A stretch of DNA of 64,000 bases from Candidatus Poribacteria bacterium (GCA_022824265.1 JAJEAG010000005.1:1-64000); one strand, 5' to 3'. Numbered from the stretch's first letter, positions 36,064 through 46,316 are shown. Numbers and translations: made by a program. The notes: generated by a model not told the origin, from the letters alone.

Positions 36064-36891
36064 ATGTTTCGAAAATTTGTATTCTTCTTGACTTTAATTC
36101 TATTATGTGGTTTAACTATAACTATAGGAAATGCTGTGGTTGTTGAGGTGGGTTTTCTCTATCTCGGAGAAAATGGACCGTTTTCTAAACCTGCACTGGA
36201 ATTCGCAAAAGACACATTTAGCACAACCGAATTGGGTAAAGGTGATATAAAGAGTGCCAAGTTCAAGAAGTATGCTGTTGTGTGGTGGAACGAAGGAGAT
36301 ACCGATCCTGGTGAGTTGTCCAATGCAGAAATTGATGCGTTCTTGGATTATGCCGAAAGTGGCGGTGCAATTTTGTTGACAGGTAGTGCTGTCCGTTATG
36401 CTACAACAATTGGCTTGGAAGATGCTCAACCGCGTGGGTTCGCGCCTGTTGCTGATGATGGAAGCAATGTCGGCATCATTGTCCTCCAAAAGACACTTGA
36501 TCTGGGTTTGGTTGAAGGGCTCGAGAATGTTGATGGAAATACCCCACAAGTGGATGATTGGATTCAGCTCAATTCGACTGGGTATCCAAGAATTGCTGAC
36601 TATTTTGACAGTCTTGCGAAGAATTTTACCACCCTTGCACATGTTTGGGAACGTGGCACAAATTATACGGACAGAATTGCCGCGTTCGGTTATTGGGAAG
36701 CAGGTGATGGAAAGGTTTTTAGTATGAATTGGCGTCTTCCAAACTTTCATGCAAATAACAAAAGTATTGATCAATTACATCAAGTTACAGATAACGTAAT
36801 CAATTGGTTAGCAAGTGAATCAGCATATTTAGATGTATCCTCACACGGTAAATTACCCGTTGTCTGGGGAAATTTGAAAAATCAGAGGTAA
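36064..36891 (+). CDS. Secreted protein of unknown function, GATase-like fold suspected
   Basis: 275 residues from the ATG at 36064 (AAGGTGG upstream). A signal peptide (FRKFVFFLTLILLCGLTITIG) leads to VVEVGFLYLG, then KKYAVVWWNEG, LDYAESGGAILLTGSAV and GDGKVFSMNWRLPNFHA. The alternation of strands and the AESGGAILLTG turn resemble class I glutamine amidotransferase / ThuA-like folds, but I see no catalytic Cys-His pair. It is followed by the DUF1549 gene in the same direction, so an envelope or extracellular role in glycan use is conceivable. Confidence 0.5.
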   Translation: MFRKFVFFLTLILLCGLTITIGNAVVVEVGFLYLGENGPFSKPALEFAKDTFSTTELGKGDIKSAKFKKYAVVWWNEGDTDPGELSNAEIDAFLDYAESGGAILLTGSAVRYATTIGLEDAQPRGFAPVADDGSNVGIIVLQKTLDLGLVEGLENVDGNTPQVDDWIQLNSTGYPRIADYFDSLAKNFTTLAHVWERGTNYTDRIAAFGYWEAGDGKVFSMNWRLPNFHANNKSIDQLHQVTDNVINWLASESAYLDVSSHGKLPVVWGNLKNQR

Positions 36892-36967
36892 AAAGCAAAA
36901 CAAAGTTAATTTTTAAATTAGCGGTCTACCGCAATGAACAAGTTTCATACCACATTTGGAGGTTAAT

Positions 36968-39445
36968 GTGAAACTCAGTTTTAACTTGGTTGTTACACTT
37001 CTTGTCGTGCTCTCATGCTGTTTTGTATTTCAGCAGATAAGTTGGAGTCAGATGGAGGAGACTACACCGAGTGTTGAAGTACCCGAAATCAAAGCATTGA
37101 AGATTCATCCTGAGTCGTTGGCATTAGAGCATGCGCGAGATGGTCGTCGTGTACTTGTTTCGGGACAAACGAAAGATGGAAAATGGGTAGATGTAACATC
37201 TTGGGCAGTGTTAAAACCTGCTTCAGAAGGTGTTAAATTACATGAAGATGGTTATATCTTTCCGAATACAGTTGGCACAACAAAGATAACGGTATCTGTT
37301 AAGGGAGTCACTACTGAATTACCAGTGGCTGTAAATAGTATGGATGCCCCACCAGTGAGTTTTGTACGTGACGTTATGCCGATTCTAAGCCATGCGGGTT
37401 GTAATAATGGCACATGTCATGGTGGTGCAAAAGGCAAAAATGGTTTTAAACTGTCGCTACGCGGTTATGATCCAGATTTCGACTATGAACTCTTGATTGA
37501 AGATATAACTGGTCGGCGGTTTAATCGTGCGTTTCCGGAACAGAGTCTTATGCTTCTCAAACCGACATCTGAAGTTCCACATAAGGGTGGTCAGGTGATT
37601 GTGCCAGATTCCCGTGATTACAATCTTATTCATCAGTGGATTAGTGAAGGTGTTGCCTCAGATGTTGAAAAAACACAACGGGTTGAAAGGTTGGAAGTAT
37701 TTCCAAATTCAGCAGAATTGTCTATGCCTGGGACTAAACAGCAATTATTAGTCATTGCTCATTATCCCGATGGCACAACACGCGATGTAACCCGTGAAGC
37801 AAAATTCACAAGCAGTATGAATGAAGTCGCTAAGGTAACGGATGATGGGGTCGTGACTGCAGAACGTCGTGGAGAAACTGCCATACTAACCCGCTATGAA
37901 GGCGCGTATAGCACAAACGGTATCATCGTTATGGGTGATCGTAGTGGGTATGAATGGGTTGAAACTCCTGAATACAACTACATTGATACTCATGTCCACA
38001 ATAAACTGAAACGGCTGAAAATTCTACCGTCTGAACTCTGTACGGATGAAGAGTTTGTTAGAAGAATTTACTTTGATATGACAGGGCTCCCACCAGCACC
38101 TGAAAAGGTGCGTAGTTTTCTTATGGATGAAACACCATCTAAGGAGAAACGTGAAAAACTGATTGATGCTTTGGTTGGAACAACCAAATATGTTGATCAT
38201 TGGACACATAAATGGGGAGATCTGTTACAATCAAACCGTAAATTCCTCGGTGAACGCGGTATGTGGCTTTTCCAACAGTGGATACACGAGTCAATTACAG
38301 ATAATCGTCCGTACGATAAATTTGTTCATGACTTGATTACGGCAACAGGCAGTGCGTATCAAAACCCCGCAGCGAATTATTTTCGTGTTTCACGTGAATA
38401 TACTGCTGCTGTGGAAAACACAACACAACTGTTCCTTGGTGTTCGTTTCTCATGTAACAAATGTCATGACCATCCATTTGAGGTATGGACTCAAAATCAA
38501 TATTATGAATTCGGAGCATTTTTCTCTGATGTTAAGTTGAAAAATGGGCGATTACCGGGTGAAGAGGTGGTTTATGCAAGTTTCAGTCCTACTCCAGTGA
38601 AACACCCAAGAACGTTAGCCGTTGTTCCAGCATCTGTCCCATTTGGTGAAACAAAGCAAGATATTACCAATAAACGTGAATCTCTTGCGGAATGGCTTAC
38701 GTCCTCTGAGAATCCAATGTTCGCAAAAGCTGGTGTGAACCGAATCTGGAGCTACTTCATGGGACGCGGTATCATTGAACCTGTTGATGATATTCGGACA
38801 AGTAACCCACCCAGCAATCCGGAACTACTTGATGCCCTGACCAAAGACTTTATTGAAAGCGGTTTTGATATTAAACATATCATGAAAACGATTACTCGTT
38901 CTCACACCTATCAACAGAGTATCAAAACTAACAAGTGGAACAAAGAAGACACGATTAATTTCTCACATGGAATTGCACGTCGTTTGACAGCTGAACAACT
39001 GTTAGATGCGATTGGTATTGCGACGGGAAGCCAACCGAAGTTTCAAGGTGTGCCAAAAGACTTCCGTGCTGTCCAATTACCCGACAGCAAAGTGAAGGAT
39101 GATGGTTTTTTGAAATTGTTCGGACGACCCGAACGTGAAAGTTCATGTGAATGTGAACGAACAACTGAAGTAAGCCTTGCTCATGCAATGAACCTAATCA
39201 ACGGACCGACAGTTGCCAACGCAATTATAGATCCAAAAGGACGAATTGCCAAACTTATCAAAGAGAACACTGAAGATCGTGCTCTTATTGAAGAGTTATA
39301 TCTTGCAACATTTGCTCGGTTACCGATGGAAAACGAATATAAGATAGCGGTTGAACACCTTGCCAGTGCTGAATCTAAGGAAGAAGGCGCGCAAGATTTG
39401 ATGTGGGCATTACTTAACAGTCCCGCGTTCTTATTCAACCGATAA
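36968..39445 (+). CDS. DUF1549/DUF1553 planctomycete-type cytochrome protein with Ig-like domains
   Basis: 825 residues from a GTG at 36968 (GGAGG five bases upstream); an in-frame TTG four codons earlier is inside the ribosome site. Signal peptide, then a Big_2-like Ig domain (about 40-120), a heme-type motif CNNGTCHGG near 144, a second Ig-like domain (about 240-325), the DUF1549 region (EEFVRRIYFDMTGLPPAPEKV) with a CNKCHDHP motif near 495, and DUF1553 (GVNRIWSYFMGRGIIEP to the end). These proteins are hallmarks of Planctomycetes, Verrucomicrobia and Poribacteria and nearly always precede a DUF1501 gene, as here. Function is unproven; extracytoplasmic redox or glycan work has been proposed. 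Confidence 0.88.
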   Translation: MKLSFNLVVTLLVVLSCCFVFQQISWSQMEETTPSVEVPEIKALKIHPESLALEHARDGRRVLVSGQTKDGKWVDVTSWAVLKPASEGVKLHEDGYIFPNTVGTTKITVSVKGVTTELPVAVNSMDAPPVSFVRDVMPILSHAGCNNGTCHGGAKGKNGFKLSLRGYDPDFDYELLIEDITGRRFNRAFPEQSLMLLKPTSEVPHKGGQVIVPDSRDYNLIHQWISEGVASDVEKTQRVERLEVFPNSAELSMPGTKQQLLVIAHYPDGTTRDVTREAKFTSSMNEVAKVTDDGVVTAERRGETAILTRYEGAYSTNGIIVMGDRSGYEWVETPEYNYIDTHVHNKLKRLKILPSELCTDEEFVRRIYFDMTGLPPAPEKVRSFLMDETPSKEKREKLIDALVGTTKYVDHWTHKWGDLLQSNRKFLGERGMWLFQQWIHESITDNRPYDKFVHDLITATGSAYQNPAANYFRVSREYTAAVENTTQLFLGVRFSCNKCHDHPFEVWTQNQYYEFGAFFSDVKLKNGRLPGEEVVYASFSPTPVKHPRTLAVVPASVPFGETKQDITNKRESLAEWLTSSENPMFAKAGVNRIWSYFMGRGIIEPVDDIRTSNPPSNPELLDALTKDFIESGFDIKHIMKTITRSHTYQQSIKTNKWNKEDTINFSHGIARRLTAEQLLDAIGIATGSQPKFQGVPKDFRAVQLPDSKVKDDGFLKLFGRPERESSCECERTTEVSLAHAMNLINGPTVANAIIDPKGRIAKLIKENTEDRALIEELYLATFARLPMENEYKIAVEHLASAESKEEGAQDLMWALLNSPAFLFNR

Positions 39446-39509
39446 GCCTATACCTATTTATGTGCAACTAAAATGAAAGTTAGCACAAACAATATGGAGG
39501 AAATAATTG

Positions 39510-40955
39510 ATGATATCGTTACCACAAGCCCCCGGAAGATTATGTGATGGGTTCTCACGTAGAGAATTTCTCCGCGTGGGTGGCGCGGCGATGCTGGGCA
39601 TTAGCCTTCCGCAAGTATTGTCACTCCAAGCCAAGGCAAGCACGACAGTTGACCCCGCGAAGCCTCTAAATGGTTGGGGCAAAGCCAATTCTGTCATTCT
39701 TCTTTTCTTGCAAGGTGGACCGAGTCACATTGATATCTGGGATCCAAAACCGGATGCACCGTCAAACATACGTGGTGAATTTAATCCAATTCCGACAAAT
39801 GTTCCGGGCATTCAGTTGTCAGAAACAATGCCGCGTTTGGCACAACAGATGGATAAAGCATGTCTTATCCGTTCAGTAAGTTATACACCTGCCGGACTAT
39901 TCAATCACACTGCTGCGATGTATCAGATGGTTACTGGAGAAACACCGGACAAGGTTGCTCCTTCCGGACAACTTGATCCACCATCCCCTGCTGATCATCC
40001 TAACGCTGCAGCACATATCTCCAAGTTCAGACCGCCTGAAGAACCGATGTTAGCAGCCGTCCAACTTCCGCGTCCAATGCAGGAGAGTGGTATTATCGGT
40101 AAAGGTGGAAATGCAGGATTCCTTGGTAGAGCTTATGACCCATATTTTCTATTCCAAGATCCTAATACGGAAATTAACCTTGATGATTTGAAACTCAGAC
40201 CGGAAGTGCCACCGAAGCGGTTGCAGCGTCGGAAGACACTCCTTGAAACAATTAACGCCAATATGCCAGAAATTGACAAAGTGGCAGATTCCTTTGCGCT
40301 GAACGAATACTATGAAAAAGCGTATAACCTCATCTTGTCTCAAAAGGCACGCAACGCGTTTGATTTATCTCAGGAAACTGATGAGATACGTGACAAATAT
40401 GGTCGTCATACATTCGGTCAGAGTGCGTTACTTGCCCGTCGATTAGTCGAAGCAGGTACCCGTTTCGTACAGGTGAACTGGCCCTCCGTTGCTAACGGTA
40501 ACCCAAATACTACGGCATGGGATACGCACGCAGCTAACTTCGGTCCACTGAAAAACCTCCACTGTCCAAAATTAGATAGTGCGGTTTCTTCACTGCTTGA
40601 AGATTTAGATCAGAAGGGCATGTTAGAGGAAACGCTTGTACTCGCAATAGGTGAATTTGGTCGTTCACCGCGGATGGGTATTAGCACATCTGGAAACGGA
40701 AACGCACCTGATGGACGTGACCATTGGCCCTACTGTTACACTGGTCTTATTGCAGGTGCTGGTGTTAAAGGTGGTCAGGTTTACGGTAAGTCTGATGCTA
40801 CGGGTTCAACACCACTTGAAAAACCGGTACATCCGCGGGATATCCTCGCTACAATTTACCATACGCTTGGTATAGATCCGCATACTATCGTAATGAATCA
40901 CTTAGATCAACCGCGTGAATTGGTAAAAGGTGAGGTAATTACTGGAATATTCTAG
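39510..40955 (+). CDS. DUF1501 family protein with Tat signal
   Basis: 481 residues from the ATG at 39510 (GGAGG nine bases upstream). The twin-arginine signal SRREFLRVGGAAMLG (Arg17-Arg18) predicts folded export. SVILLFLQGGPSHIDIWDPK and LAIGEFGRSPRMG belong to the DUF1501 domain (PF07394), which has a sulfatase/phosphatase-like fold. The partner of the DUF1549 protein just upstream, 64 bp apart. Catalytic activity is not established for the family. Confidence 0.9.
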   Translation: MISLPQAPGRLCDGFSRREFLRVGGAAMLGISLPQVLSLQAKASTTVDPAKPLNGWGKANSVILLFLQGGPSHIDIWDPKPDAPSNIRGEFNPIPTNVPGIQLSETMPRLAQQMDKACLIRSVSYTPAGLFNHTAAMYQMVTGETPDKVAPSGQLDPPSPADHPNAAAHISKFRPPEEPMLAAVQLPRPMQESGIIGKGGNAGFLGRAYDPYFLFQDPNTEINLDDLKLRPEVPPKRLQRRKTLLETINANMPEIDKVADSFALNEYYEKAYNLILSQKARNAFDLSQETDEIRDKYGRHTFGQSALLARRLVEAGTRFVQVNWPSVANGNPNTTAWDTHAANFGPLKNLHCPKLDSAVSSLLEDLDQKGMLEETLVLAIGEFGRSPRMGISTSGNGNAPDGRDHWPYCYTGLIAGAGVKGGQVYGKSDATGSTPLEKPVHPRDILATIYHTLGIDPHTIVMNHLDQPRELVKGEVITGIF

Positions 40956-40971
40956 TTTTAACTCTATTCTA

Positions 40972-41012
40972 AAACCTGCACTTGGAAAATAATTGATTTC
41001 AGGTGCAGGTTT
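40972..41012 (+). terminator. Stem-loop after the DUF1549-DUF1501 operon
   Basis: AAACCTGCAC (40972-40981) pairs perfectly with GTGCAGGTTT (41003-41012) across a 21-base loop, 16 bp after the DUF1501 stop. The following sequence is only modestly T-rich, so it may be a processing or rho-assisted end. Confidence 0.45.
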
Positions 41013-41081
41013 CTAATATTTGAAATAGATTCAGTTGGTTACGTTAACCGTATAGTTTGCTTAATTTAAAGAGTCTAATAT

Positions 41082-41110
41082 TTGACAAGGTTTTACTTCT
41101 GTAGTATTAA
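41082..41110 (+). promoter_or_regulatory. Putative sigma-70 promoter of the PPC-domain gene
   Basis: TTGACA (41082-41087, perfect consensus), a 17-bp spacer, TATTAA (41105-41110), 27 bp before the ATG at 41138. Confidence 0.5.
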
Positions 41111-41137
41111 TTTACCTTTTGCTGAGGTAATGGAGAA

Positions 41138-43636
41138 ATGCCAAAAATTTTATTATATAAACATGAAGATATAGAAAACAAACACAATAGACCGTTTCTG
41201 ATACCGATATTCATGATTCTCTCTCTAATTGTCAGCTTAGCACATGCTCAAGTTGCTCCGCAATTGACAGGTATATCCCCGCGCGCTGCACAACGTGGAC
41301 AAACCATAGATGTAATGTTAGATGGAAAAAACATTAATGAAAGTGCAACGGTATGGTTCAATAAAGAAGGTATAAAAGCAGAAATTAAGCAAAAATCTCC
41401 TGTAGCAACGGTCCGTGTTACAGGTTCTGGAATATCAGCGAATATTCCAAACGATCCACGATTAGTTCTTTCTTTTCAAATTGCCCCTAACGCACCACTC
41501 GGTAACCACCAAATACGACTTATCACACCAAACGGTGTTTCCAATCCACAAAACTTTATTGTCGGTGACCTACCAGAGATTAAGGAACAGGAACCAAATA
41601 CAACAATAGATAAAGCAAACATGCTTGAGTTGCCAGTTACTGTTAATGGCACGATATCCTCTATTGATGATGTGGATAGGTTTCGTTTTAAACTTAGAAA
41701 AGGCGCACGACTTATATGTGACATACACGCGCAACGAATCGGATCGCCATTAGATACCTACCTTGTGCTTTATGACCCAAATGGCACTGAGATATTGAAA
41801 AGTCAGGATGGAAATGGATTAGATTCATTTATTGATTATACAACACAAATGGAAGGTGAATATACGCTTTATCTACGTGATGTCCGCTATCAAGGTGGAG
41901 GAAATTATTTATACAGACTTAACATAGGCGAGTTACCTTACCTTCAAAGTGTTTTTCCTCTCGGTGGGAAACGTGGTGCTGCGAACAATGTTAATGTTGC
42001 TGGGGCAAATTTAGGTTCAGTCAATGCCATACAACTGGATATTTCTCCGGACGCATCACTTGGAATTCAGGAACTGCGAGTCAGCACACCAAACGGTTTA
42101 GAGACAAACCCATATCCATTTGCAATTGGAGAATTCAACGAGACGAATGAAACAGAACCGAATGACGTTTTAGCACAAGAAAACAAAATCGGCACACCGA
42201 TAACAGTGAACGGTAGAATAGAGAAAACTGGTGATGTAGATAGGTTCTCTATCAAGGTAGAAAAAGGAACGAATTTAGTATTTGATGTACAAGCACGACA
42301 GTTTCGTTCACAACTGGATCCAGTGTTAACCATTTATTCTCATAAAAAGGGTGAAGCTGAAGGTAGCGTTGAAGAACAGGTCTTAAGAGTGAATGATGAT
42401 GCAAGTGGTACCGATGCAAGGATAGGGTTTGCATTTCCTGAAGCAGGTGATTACGGTATTTCCGTGCGTGACCTTAACAGTGCAGGTGGTGCGGATTTTC
42501 CATACAGACTTACCATCAGACCTTTGAATCAAGGTTTTCGTCTTAATGTTAATGCGGATAACCCACGTATAAGTCGTGGTGGTACTTTTACAATGACTGC
42601 CTCTGTTGCTCGATTAGATGGGTTTAATGGTGCCCTTCGCTTCTACTCTCCTGACCTACCAAAAGGATTTGTGGTAAGTTCAACAATCCTTTATCCAAGT
42701 CAAAATCAAGCATTATTAACGATAACTGCTCCCACTGATGCACCTCTTGGACTCCATCCTTTCTCTATTGTTGGGGTCAGTGCAGTCGGAGGTAATCGTA
42801 TAGAAGAAACTGCCTCACCGAAGGAAATACTCTTGACAGTGATGGAAGCCCCTCCGTTTACACTAACATTTGCTGATGTAGGTGTTAATGTAGTTCACAA
42901 TAAAGCCACAAACTTCCATGTTATTGCGGATCGGAGAGTGGACTTTAATGGTCCCATTGCTCTTACTGTTCAGGGAGTTCCAGCGCGTATTACAGGTGGA
43001 AAAGCCACTATTGCTGCTGGACAAAATAGTGCGGTTATATCACTTAGAGCGGGAACCGTTGAAAGACGAGAACAGTTTTCTGTTGTTCCTACACCGGGTA
43101 CAAGTTATATCTCTGTTAGTGGTTCTGCAACCGTAAATCGAGAAAACTATATCGAATCATCTCCTGTTATCCCTCTGACAGTTGTTGAAGCACCATTTAT
43201 CGTTACGATAGAACCGCTGCGGTTTAGTATTGTTTTTCCAAAACCAGCAAATGAAACTGAACCTGCGGAAGCTGCAGGTGAAGGTGAAACTGTTGCAGTC
43301 TCAAATCCAAGTCCAGCGGAGAATACACAGACAGAACAGACAGAAACAGAGGAAAAAGTTGAACCGTTAACCAAAACTGCAAAACTGACCATGAGCATTG
43401 TTCGGAGAGGAAGTTTTACTGACATCGTTACCATTACGCCTATTACAGTACCAGAAGGCATCTCCATACCGGAAGCAACGATACCTATCAATGAAAACGA
43501 TGTAGAGGTAGATCTTAAAGCAATCAGTTCTCTTGAACCCAAGACTTATCAGGTTAAATTTAGAGCAACCGCAGTAATTAACGGTAAGACATTTCAACAG
43601 GATAGTCCTGTTATCAATGTGAAGATTATTAGATAA
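41138..43636 (+). CDS. Secreted PPC-domain and Ig-like protein
   Basis: 832 residues. Signal peptide ending near 38 (SLIVSLAHAQ), an IPT-like domain (PQLTGISPRAAQRGQTIDV), then two bacterial pre-peptidase C-terminal (PPC) domains: EQEPNTTIDKANML...DVDRFRFKLRKG (about 150-270) and ETEPNDVLAQENKI...DVDRFSIKVEKG (about 335-465). The remainder is Ig-like beta-rich sequence with an acidic Thr/Glu linker near 700-745. This type of protein is often encoded beside DUF1549/DUF1501 pairs in planctomycete-like genomes. It is exported and probably binds other envelope proteins or glycans; no catalytic motif is seen. Confidence 0.8.
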   Translation: MPKILLYKHEDIENKHNRPFLIPIFMILSLIVSLAHAQVAPQLTGISPRAAQRGQTIDVMLDGKNINESATVWFNKEGIKAEIKQKSPVATVRVTGSGISANIPNDPRLVLSFQIAPNAPLGNHQIRLITPNGVSNPQNFIVGDLPEIKEQEPNTTIDKANMLELPVTVNGTISSIDDVDRFRFKLRKGARLICDIHAQRIGSPLDTYLVLYDPNGTEILKSQDGNGLDSFIDYTTQMEGEYTLYLRDVRYQGGGNYLYRLNIGELPYLQSVFPLGGKRGAANNVNVAGANLGSVNAIQLDISPDASLGIQELRVSTPNGLETNPYPFAIGEFNETNETEPNDVLAQENKIGTPITVNGRIEKTGDVDRFSIKVEKGTNLVFDVQARQFRSQLDPVLTIYSHKKGEAEGSVEEQVLRVNDDASGTDARIGFAFPEAGDYGISVRDLNSAGGADFPYRLTIRPLNQGFRLNVNADNPRISRGGTFTMTASVARLDGFNGALRFYSPDLPKGFVVSSTILYPSQNQALLTITAPTDAPLGLHPFSIVGVSAVGGNRIEETASPKEILLTVMEAPPFTLTFADVGVNVVHNKATNFHVIADRRVDFNGPIALTVQGVPARITGGKATIAAGQNSAVISLRAGTVERREQFSVVPTPGTSYISVSGSATVNRENYIESSPVIPLTVVEAPFIVTIEPLRFSIVFPKPANETEPAEAAGEGETVAVSNPSPAENTQTEQTETEEKVEPLTKTAKLTMSIVRRGSFTDIVTITPITVPEGISIPEATIPINENDVEVDLKAISSLEPKTYQVKFRATAVINGKTFQQDSPVINVKIIR

Positions 43637-43676
43637 ACAACACAAGTATTTTGCAGTTGTTAATTACGTTAAATAT

Positions 43677-43704
43677 AGGGCGGGTTGGTGCCCGTCCCTT
43701 TTTC
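43677..43704 (+). terminator. Rho-independent terminator after the PPC-domain gene
   Basis: AGGG and GGG arms pair with CCC and CCCT (AGGGcGGGttggtgCCCgtCCC T), followed by TTTTT. It sits 40 bp after the PPC stop and before the respiratory island. Confidence 0.65.
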
Positions 43705-43812
43705 TGTACAGCATGACGATGTAAAATGACTTGTCTGTCTTTTTTGTTGTTTCTCCAAAAGTATGTGAAGATAAGTTTCTGTCAATTACACCAATATTTT
43801 ACCGGTGAAAAT

Positions 43813-43828
43813 TCACGGATATCCGTGA
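43813..43828. repeat. 16-bp perfect palindrome upstream of the Rieske gene
   Basis: TCACGGATATCCGTGA is self-complementary. Its core CACGGATATCCGTGA recurs at 49856-49870 at the end of the reductase genes. Here no T-run follows, so it may be a binding site or a dispersed repeat. Confidence 0.5.
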
Positions 43829-43929
43829 TAAAGCAATTTTAAAACAGTCAATATTCATGCAAAGAAACTTATTCTGTGATATACTTTTACAAAATCAACT
43901 ATGTGATTCGTAAATAGGGAGTATTAGCG

Positions 43930-44415
43930 TTGTCTCGACGTAAGTTTTTCTCATTCCTCGGTTGGGGAAGTTTCACAGGTGCACTCGGATTATGTTTCGG
44001 ACCAGGATTAGTCCGGTATCTATATCCGCGTGTTCTATATGAACCGTCATCTGTCTTTAAAGCAGGTTTCCCGGCAGAATATCCTGCGGGAAGTGTAAGT
44101 GAAAAATATAAGAAAGAACCTTTTGGTGTTTGGATAGTTCGGCGTGAAGATGGAGAATTTTACGCACTTCTAACAACCTGTACACACTTAGGGTGTACCC
44201 CGCGTTGGCTTTCCTCAGAGAACAAATTCAAATGTCCATGCCATGGCAGTGGATTTGACCGTGACGGTATCAATTATGAAGGTCCTGCACCACGTCCTCT
44301 TGAGCGAGTGAAGATAACTTTAGCAGAGGATGGTCAACTACAAATTGATAAGTCCGTAAAGTTTTTGGGTGAAAAAGGTCAATGGGGTGACGTTGGGGCA
44401 TCATTAAAAGTCTAA
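43930..44415 (+). CDS. Rieske iron-sulfur protein of a bc-type complex
   Basis: 161 residues from a TTG start (GGGAG upstream). The Tat-like start SRRKFFSFLGWGS also forms the single membrane anchor. CTHLGC (Cys84, His86) and CPCHGSGF (Cys102, His105) bind the 2Fe-2S cluster, and Cys89 and Cys104 form the expected disulfide. GPAPRPLERV is the Pro-loop. It accepts electrons from quinol at the Qo site and passes them to a cytochrome c. It is the first gene of the reductase cluster: Rieske, cytochrome b N-terminal half, C-terminal half, octaheme cytochrome c. Confidence 0.93.
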   Translation: MSRRKFFSFLGWGSFTGALGLCFGPGLVRYLYPRVLYEPSSVFKAGFPAEYPAGSVSEKYKKEPFGVWIVRREDGEFYALLTTCTHLGCTPRWLSSENKFKCPCHGSGFDRDGINYEGPAPRPLERVKITLAEDGQLQIDKSVKFLGEKGQWGDVGASLKV

Positions 44416-44477
44416 CATAAGGGGGAACATTGCGTCTGAACGTATGTCATGCATCATCAGACTGAAAAAGGATAATA

Positions 44478-45251
44478 ATGAACGAAGAACGTAAAGGATT
44501 AATAGACAAGATTACAAATTCCGATATTTGGAAATCAATTTTTCGACATGGATACGAAAAAACAGGTCGTCGTTACACTTTGCAAGTTCTGCAAAACGTA
44601 TGGCTGCATTTACACCCGCCTCGAATTTCTCGTCACGCATTAAACTTCCGTTTCACATGGTGTATGGGTGGTATCACCTTCCTAATGTTTCTTGTAACAG
44701 CGGTCACAGGTGTACTTCTCATGTTCTACTATAGACCTGTTGCCGAATACGCTTTCCGTGATGTCCAGGCACTTGAATTTGACATACCATTCGGTATGCT
44801 ACTACGCAACATGCATCGTTGGGCTGCACACGGTATGGTCATTTCTGTGATGCTCCATATGTTCAGGGTTTTTTTGACTGGGTCATATAAAAAACCCCGT
44901 GAATTCAACTGGGCTGTTGGAGTAATACTGTTGCTCATCACATTTTTTCTGAGTTTCACTGGCTATCTGCTTCCGTGGGACCAACTTGCATATTGGGCAG
45001 TTACAGTTGGAACGAATATGGCACGTGCTACACCAGTTTTAGGACATGAAGGACCTTTCGCACCCGCTGATATAATTACACAATCAAACGATGTTCGATT
45101 TGCATTACTCGGTGGTACAATAGTTGGACCCTCAACACTTTTAAGGTTTTATATATTGCATTGTATTGCTGTACCGTTGGTTGCAAGTCTGTTGATGGCA
45201 CTGCATTTTTGGCGTGTCCGTAAAGATGGTGGAATTTCCGGACCTCTATAA
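44478..45251 (+). CDS. Cytochrome b6-like subunit (N-terminal half of split cytochrome b)
   Basis: 257 residues with four core helices. Helix B has the His pair NMHRW...MLHMFRVFLTG with 13 residues between. Helix D has ILHC...MALHFW with 14 between, the b6-type spacing rather than the 13 of mitochondrial bc1. The end VRKDGGISGPL matches the b6 ending RKQGISGPL. GYLLPWDQ is the conserved helix C motif. It holds both b hemes of the quinol-oxidising complex. The partner C-terminal half is the next gene. Confidence 0.92.
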   Translation: MNEERKGLIDKITNSDIWKSIFRHGYEKTGRRYTLQVLQNVWLHLHPPRISRHALNFRFTWCMGGITFLMFLVTAVTGVLLMFYYRPVAEYAFRDVQALEFDIPFGMLLRNMHRWAAHGMVISVMLHMFRVFLTGSYKKPREFNWAVGVILLLITFFLSFTGYLLPWDQLAYWAVTVGTNMARATPVLGHEGPFAPADIITQSNDVRFALLGGTIVGPSTLLRFYILHCIAVPLVASLLMALHFWRVRKDGGISGPL

Positions 45252-45364
45252 ACCTCTATTCTATGTGAATGGATATATCAGTCTTGAGTATACAAACATC
45301 TCACATGTCAAAAGTTATTGACGATGATTGTTGTTTCACTTTCTGAAGGAGATTGGATTAAGAT

Positions 45365-46231
45365 ATGGACAATTTTCTACTGCTGATAACGAAACCCGAT
45401 AATGTTCCTATATTGGCTATGCTCTTTTTGATACCATTTTTTATCTGGTTAGCTTATAAGCAGGCGCGCCAAACAGACCTGACAGGTGTTCCATCGGATG
45501 CTGCGTTAAACGACAAGGTCTACGTTTGGCCATATCTTTGTCGGAATGAGTTTATATGTGCAATAATCATTATGTTGATTCTGGGTGTTTGGTCAATTAT
45601 GATTGACGCGCCACTTGAGGAGATGAGTGATCCCGCCAAAACACCGAATCCATCCAAGGCTCCTTGGTATTTCCTTGCACTTCAAGAGATGTTAGTATAT
45701 TTTGATCCGTGGATTGCAGGTGTCGTATTACCCGGTCTCATAATCGTTGGTCTAATTGCTATTCCATACATTGACATCAATCCAAAAGGAAAAGGGTACT
45801 ATACAATCAAGGAACGACCTTTCGCACTTGCTGTATTTAGTTTCGGATTTATCGTTCTGTGGATTGTCTTGATGATTGTTGGTACATTCCTAAGAGGACC
45901 TGGATGGAACATATTTATGCCATGGGAGTACTGGGATCCGCATAAGCTTGTACCGCTAACAAATGTGAACTTGTCGTATCTATTTGGAATTCGCGACGAT
46001 ATGACTGCGAATTTCTTTGGATTTGCTGTTGTCGCGGGCTATTTTGCACTCGGTCCAATTTTCTATTTTTGGAAACTTAAAAGTAGCAAATTCCTGCAAG
46101 AACTTGGACTTGTTCGTTATGTAATCGTCTCGTCATTATTTTTGTGTATGATGGCATTGCCAATTAAAATGATCTTGCGTTTGGCAATGAATGTGAAATA
46201 TGTTTGGGTTTCACCTTGGTTCAATATCTAA
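45365..46231 (+). CDS. Subunit IV-like cytochrome b C-terminal half
   Basis: 288 residues. PSKAPWYFLALQEMLVYFDPW is the Qo ef-loop of split cytochrome b (corresponding to PEWY; here APWY). VLPGLIIVGLIAIPYID is helix F. It is longer than cyanobacterial PetD (about 160), with about 120 extra C-terminal residues including two or three more helices, as seen in other bacterial b6c-type complexes. An N-terminal helix (VPILAMLFLIPFFIWLAY) adds another. It completes the quinol site with the b6-like subunit upstream. Confidence 0.88.
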   Translation: MDNFLLLITKPDNVPILAMLFLIPFFIWLAYKQARQTDLTGVPSDAALNDKVYVWPYLCRNEFICAIIIMLILGVWSIMIDAPLEEMSDPAKTPNPSKAPWYFLALQEMLVYFDPWIAGVVLPGLIIVGLIAIPYIDINPKGKGYYTIKERPFALAVFSFGFIVLWIVLMIVGTFLRGPGWNIFMPWEYWDPHKLVPLTNVNLSYLFGIRDDMTANFFGFAVVAGYFALGPIFYFWKLKSSKFLQELGLVRYVIVSSLFLCMMALPIKMILRLAMNVKYVWVSPWFNI

Positions 46232-46316
46232 TTCCTACGACTTATGGTTAGACAATAGCAAGTCTGTTCTCAATGTGCTCTTATAAAATTTGATTGACTT
46301 GGAGGTAATACATTTC

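Noticed and set aside
36112..36774. 220-codon minus-strand frame opposite the secreted unknown protein
   Set aside because: Cys- and Ile-rich antisense translation with no domain; the + strand has a ribosome site and signal peptide.
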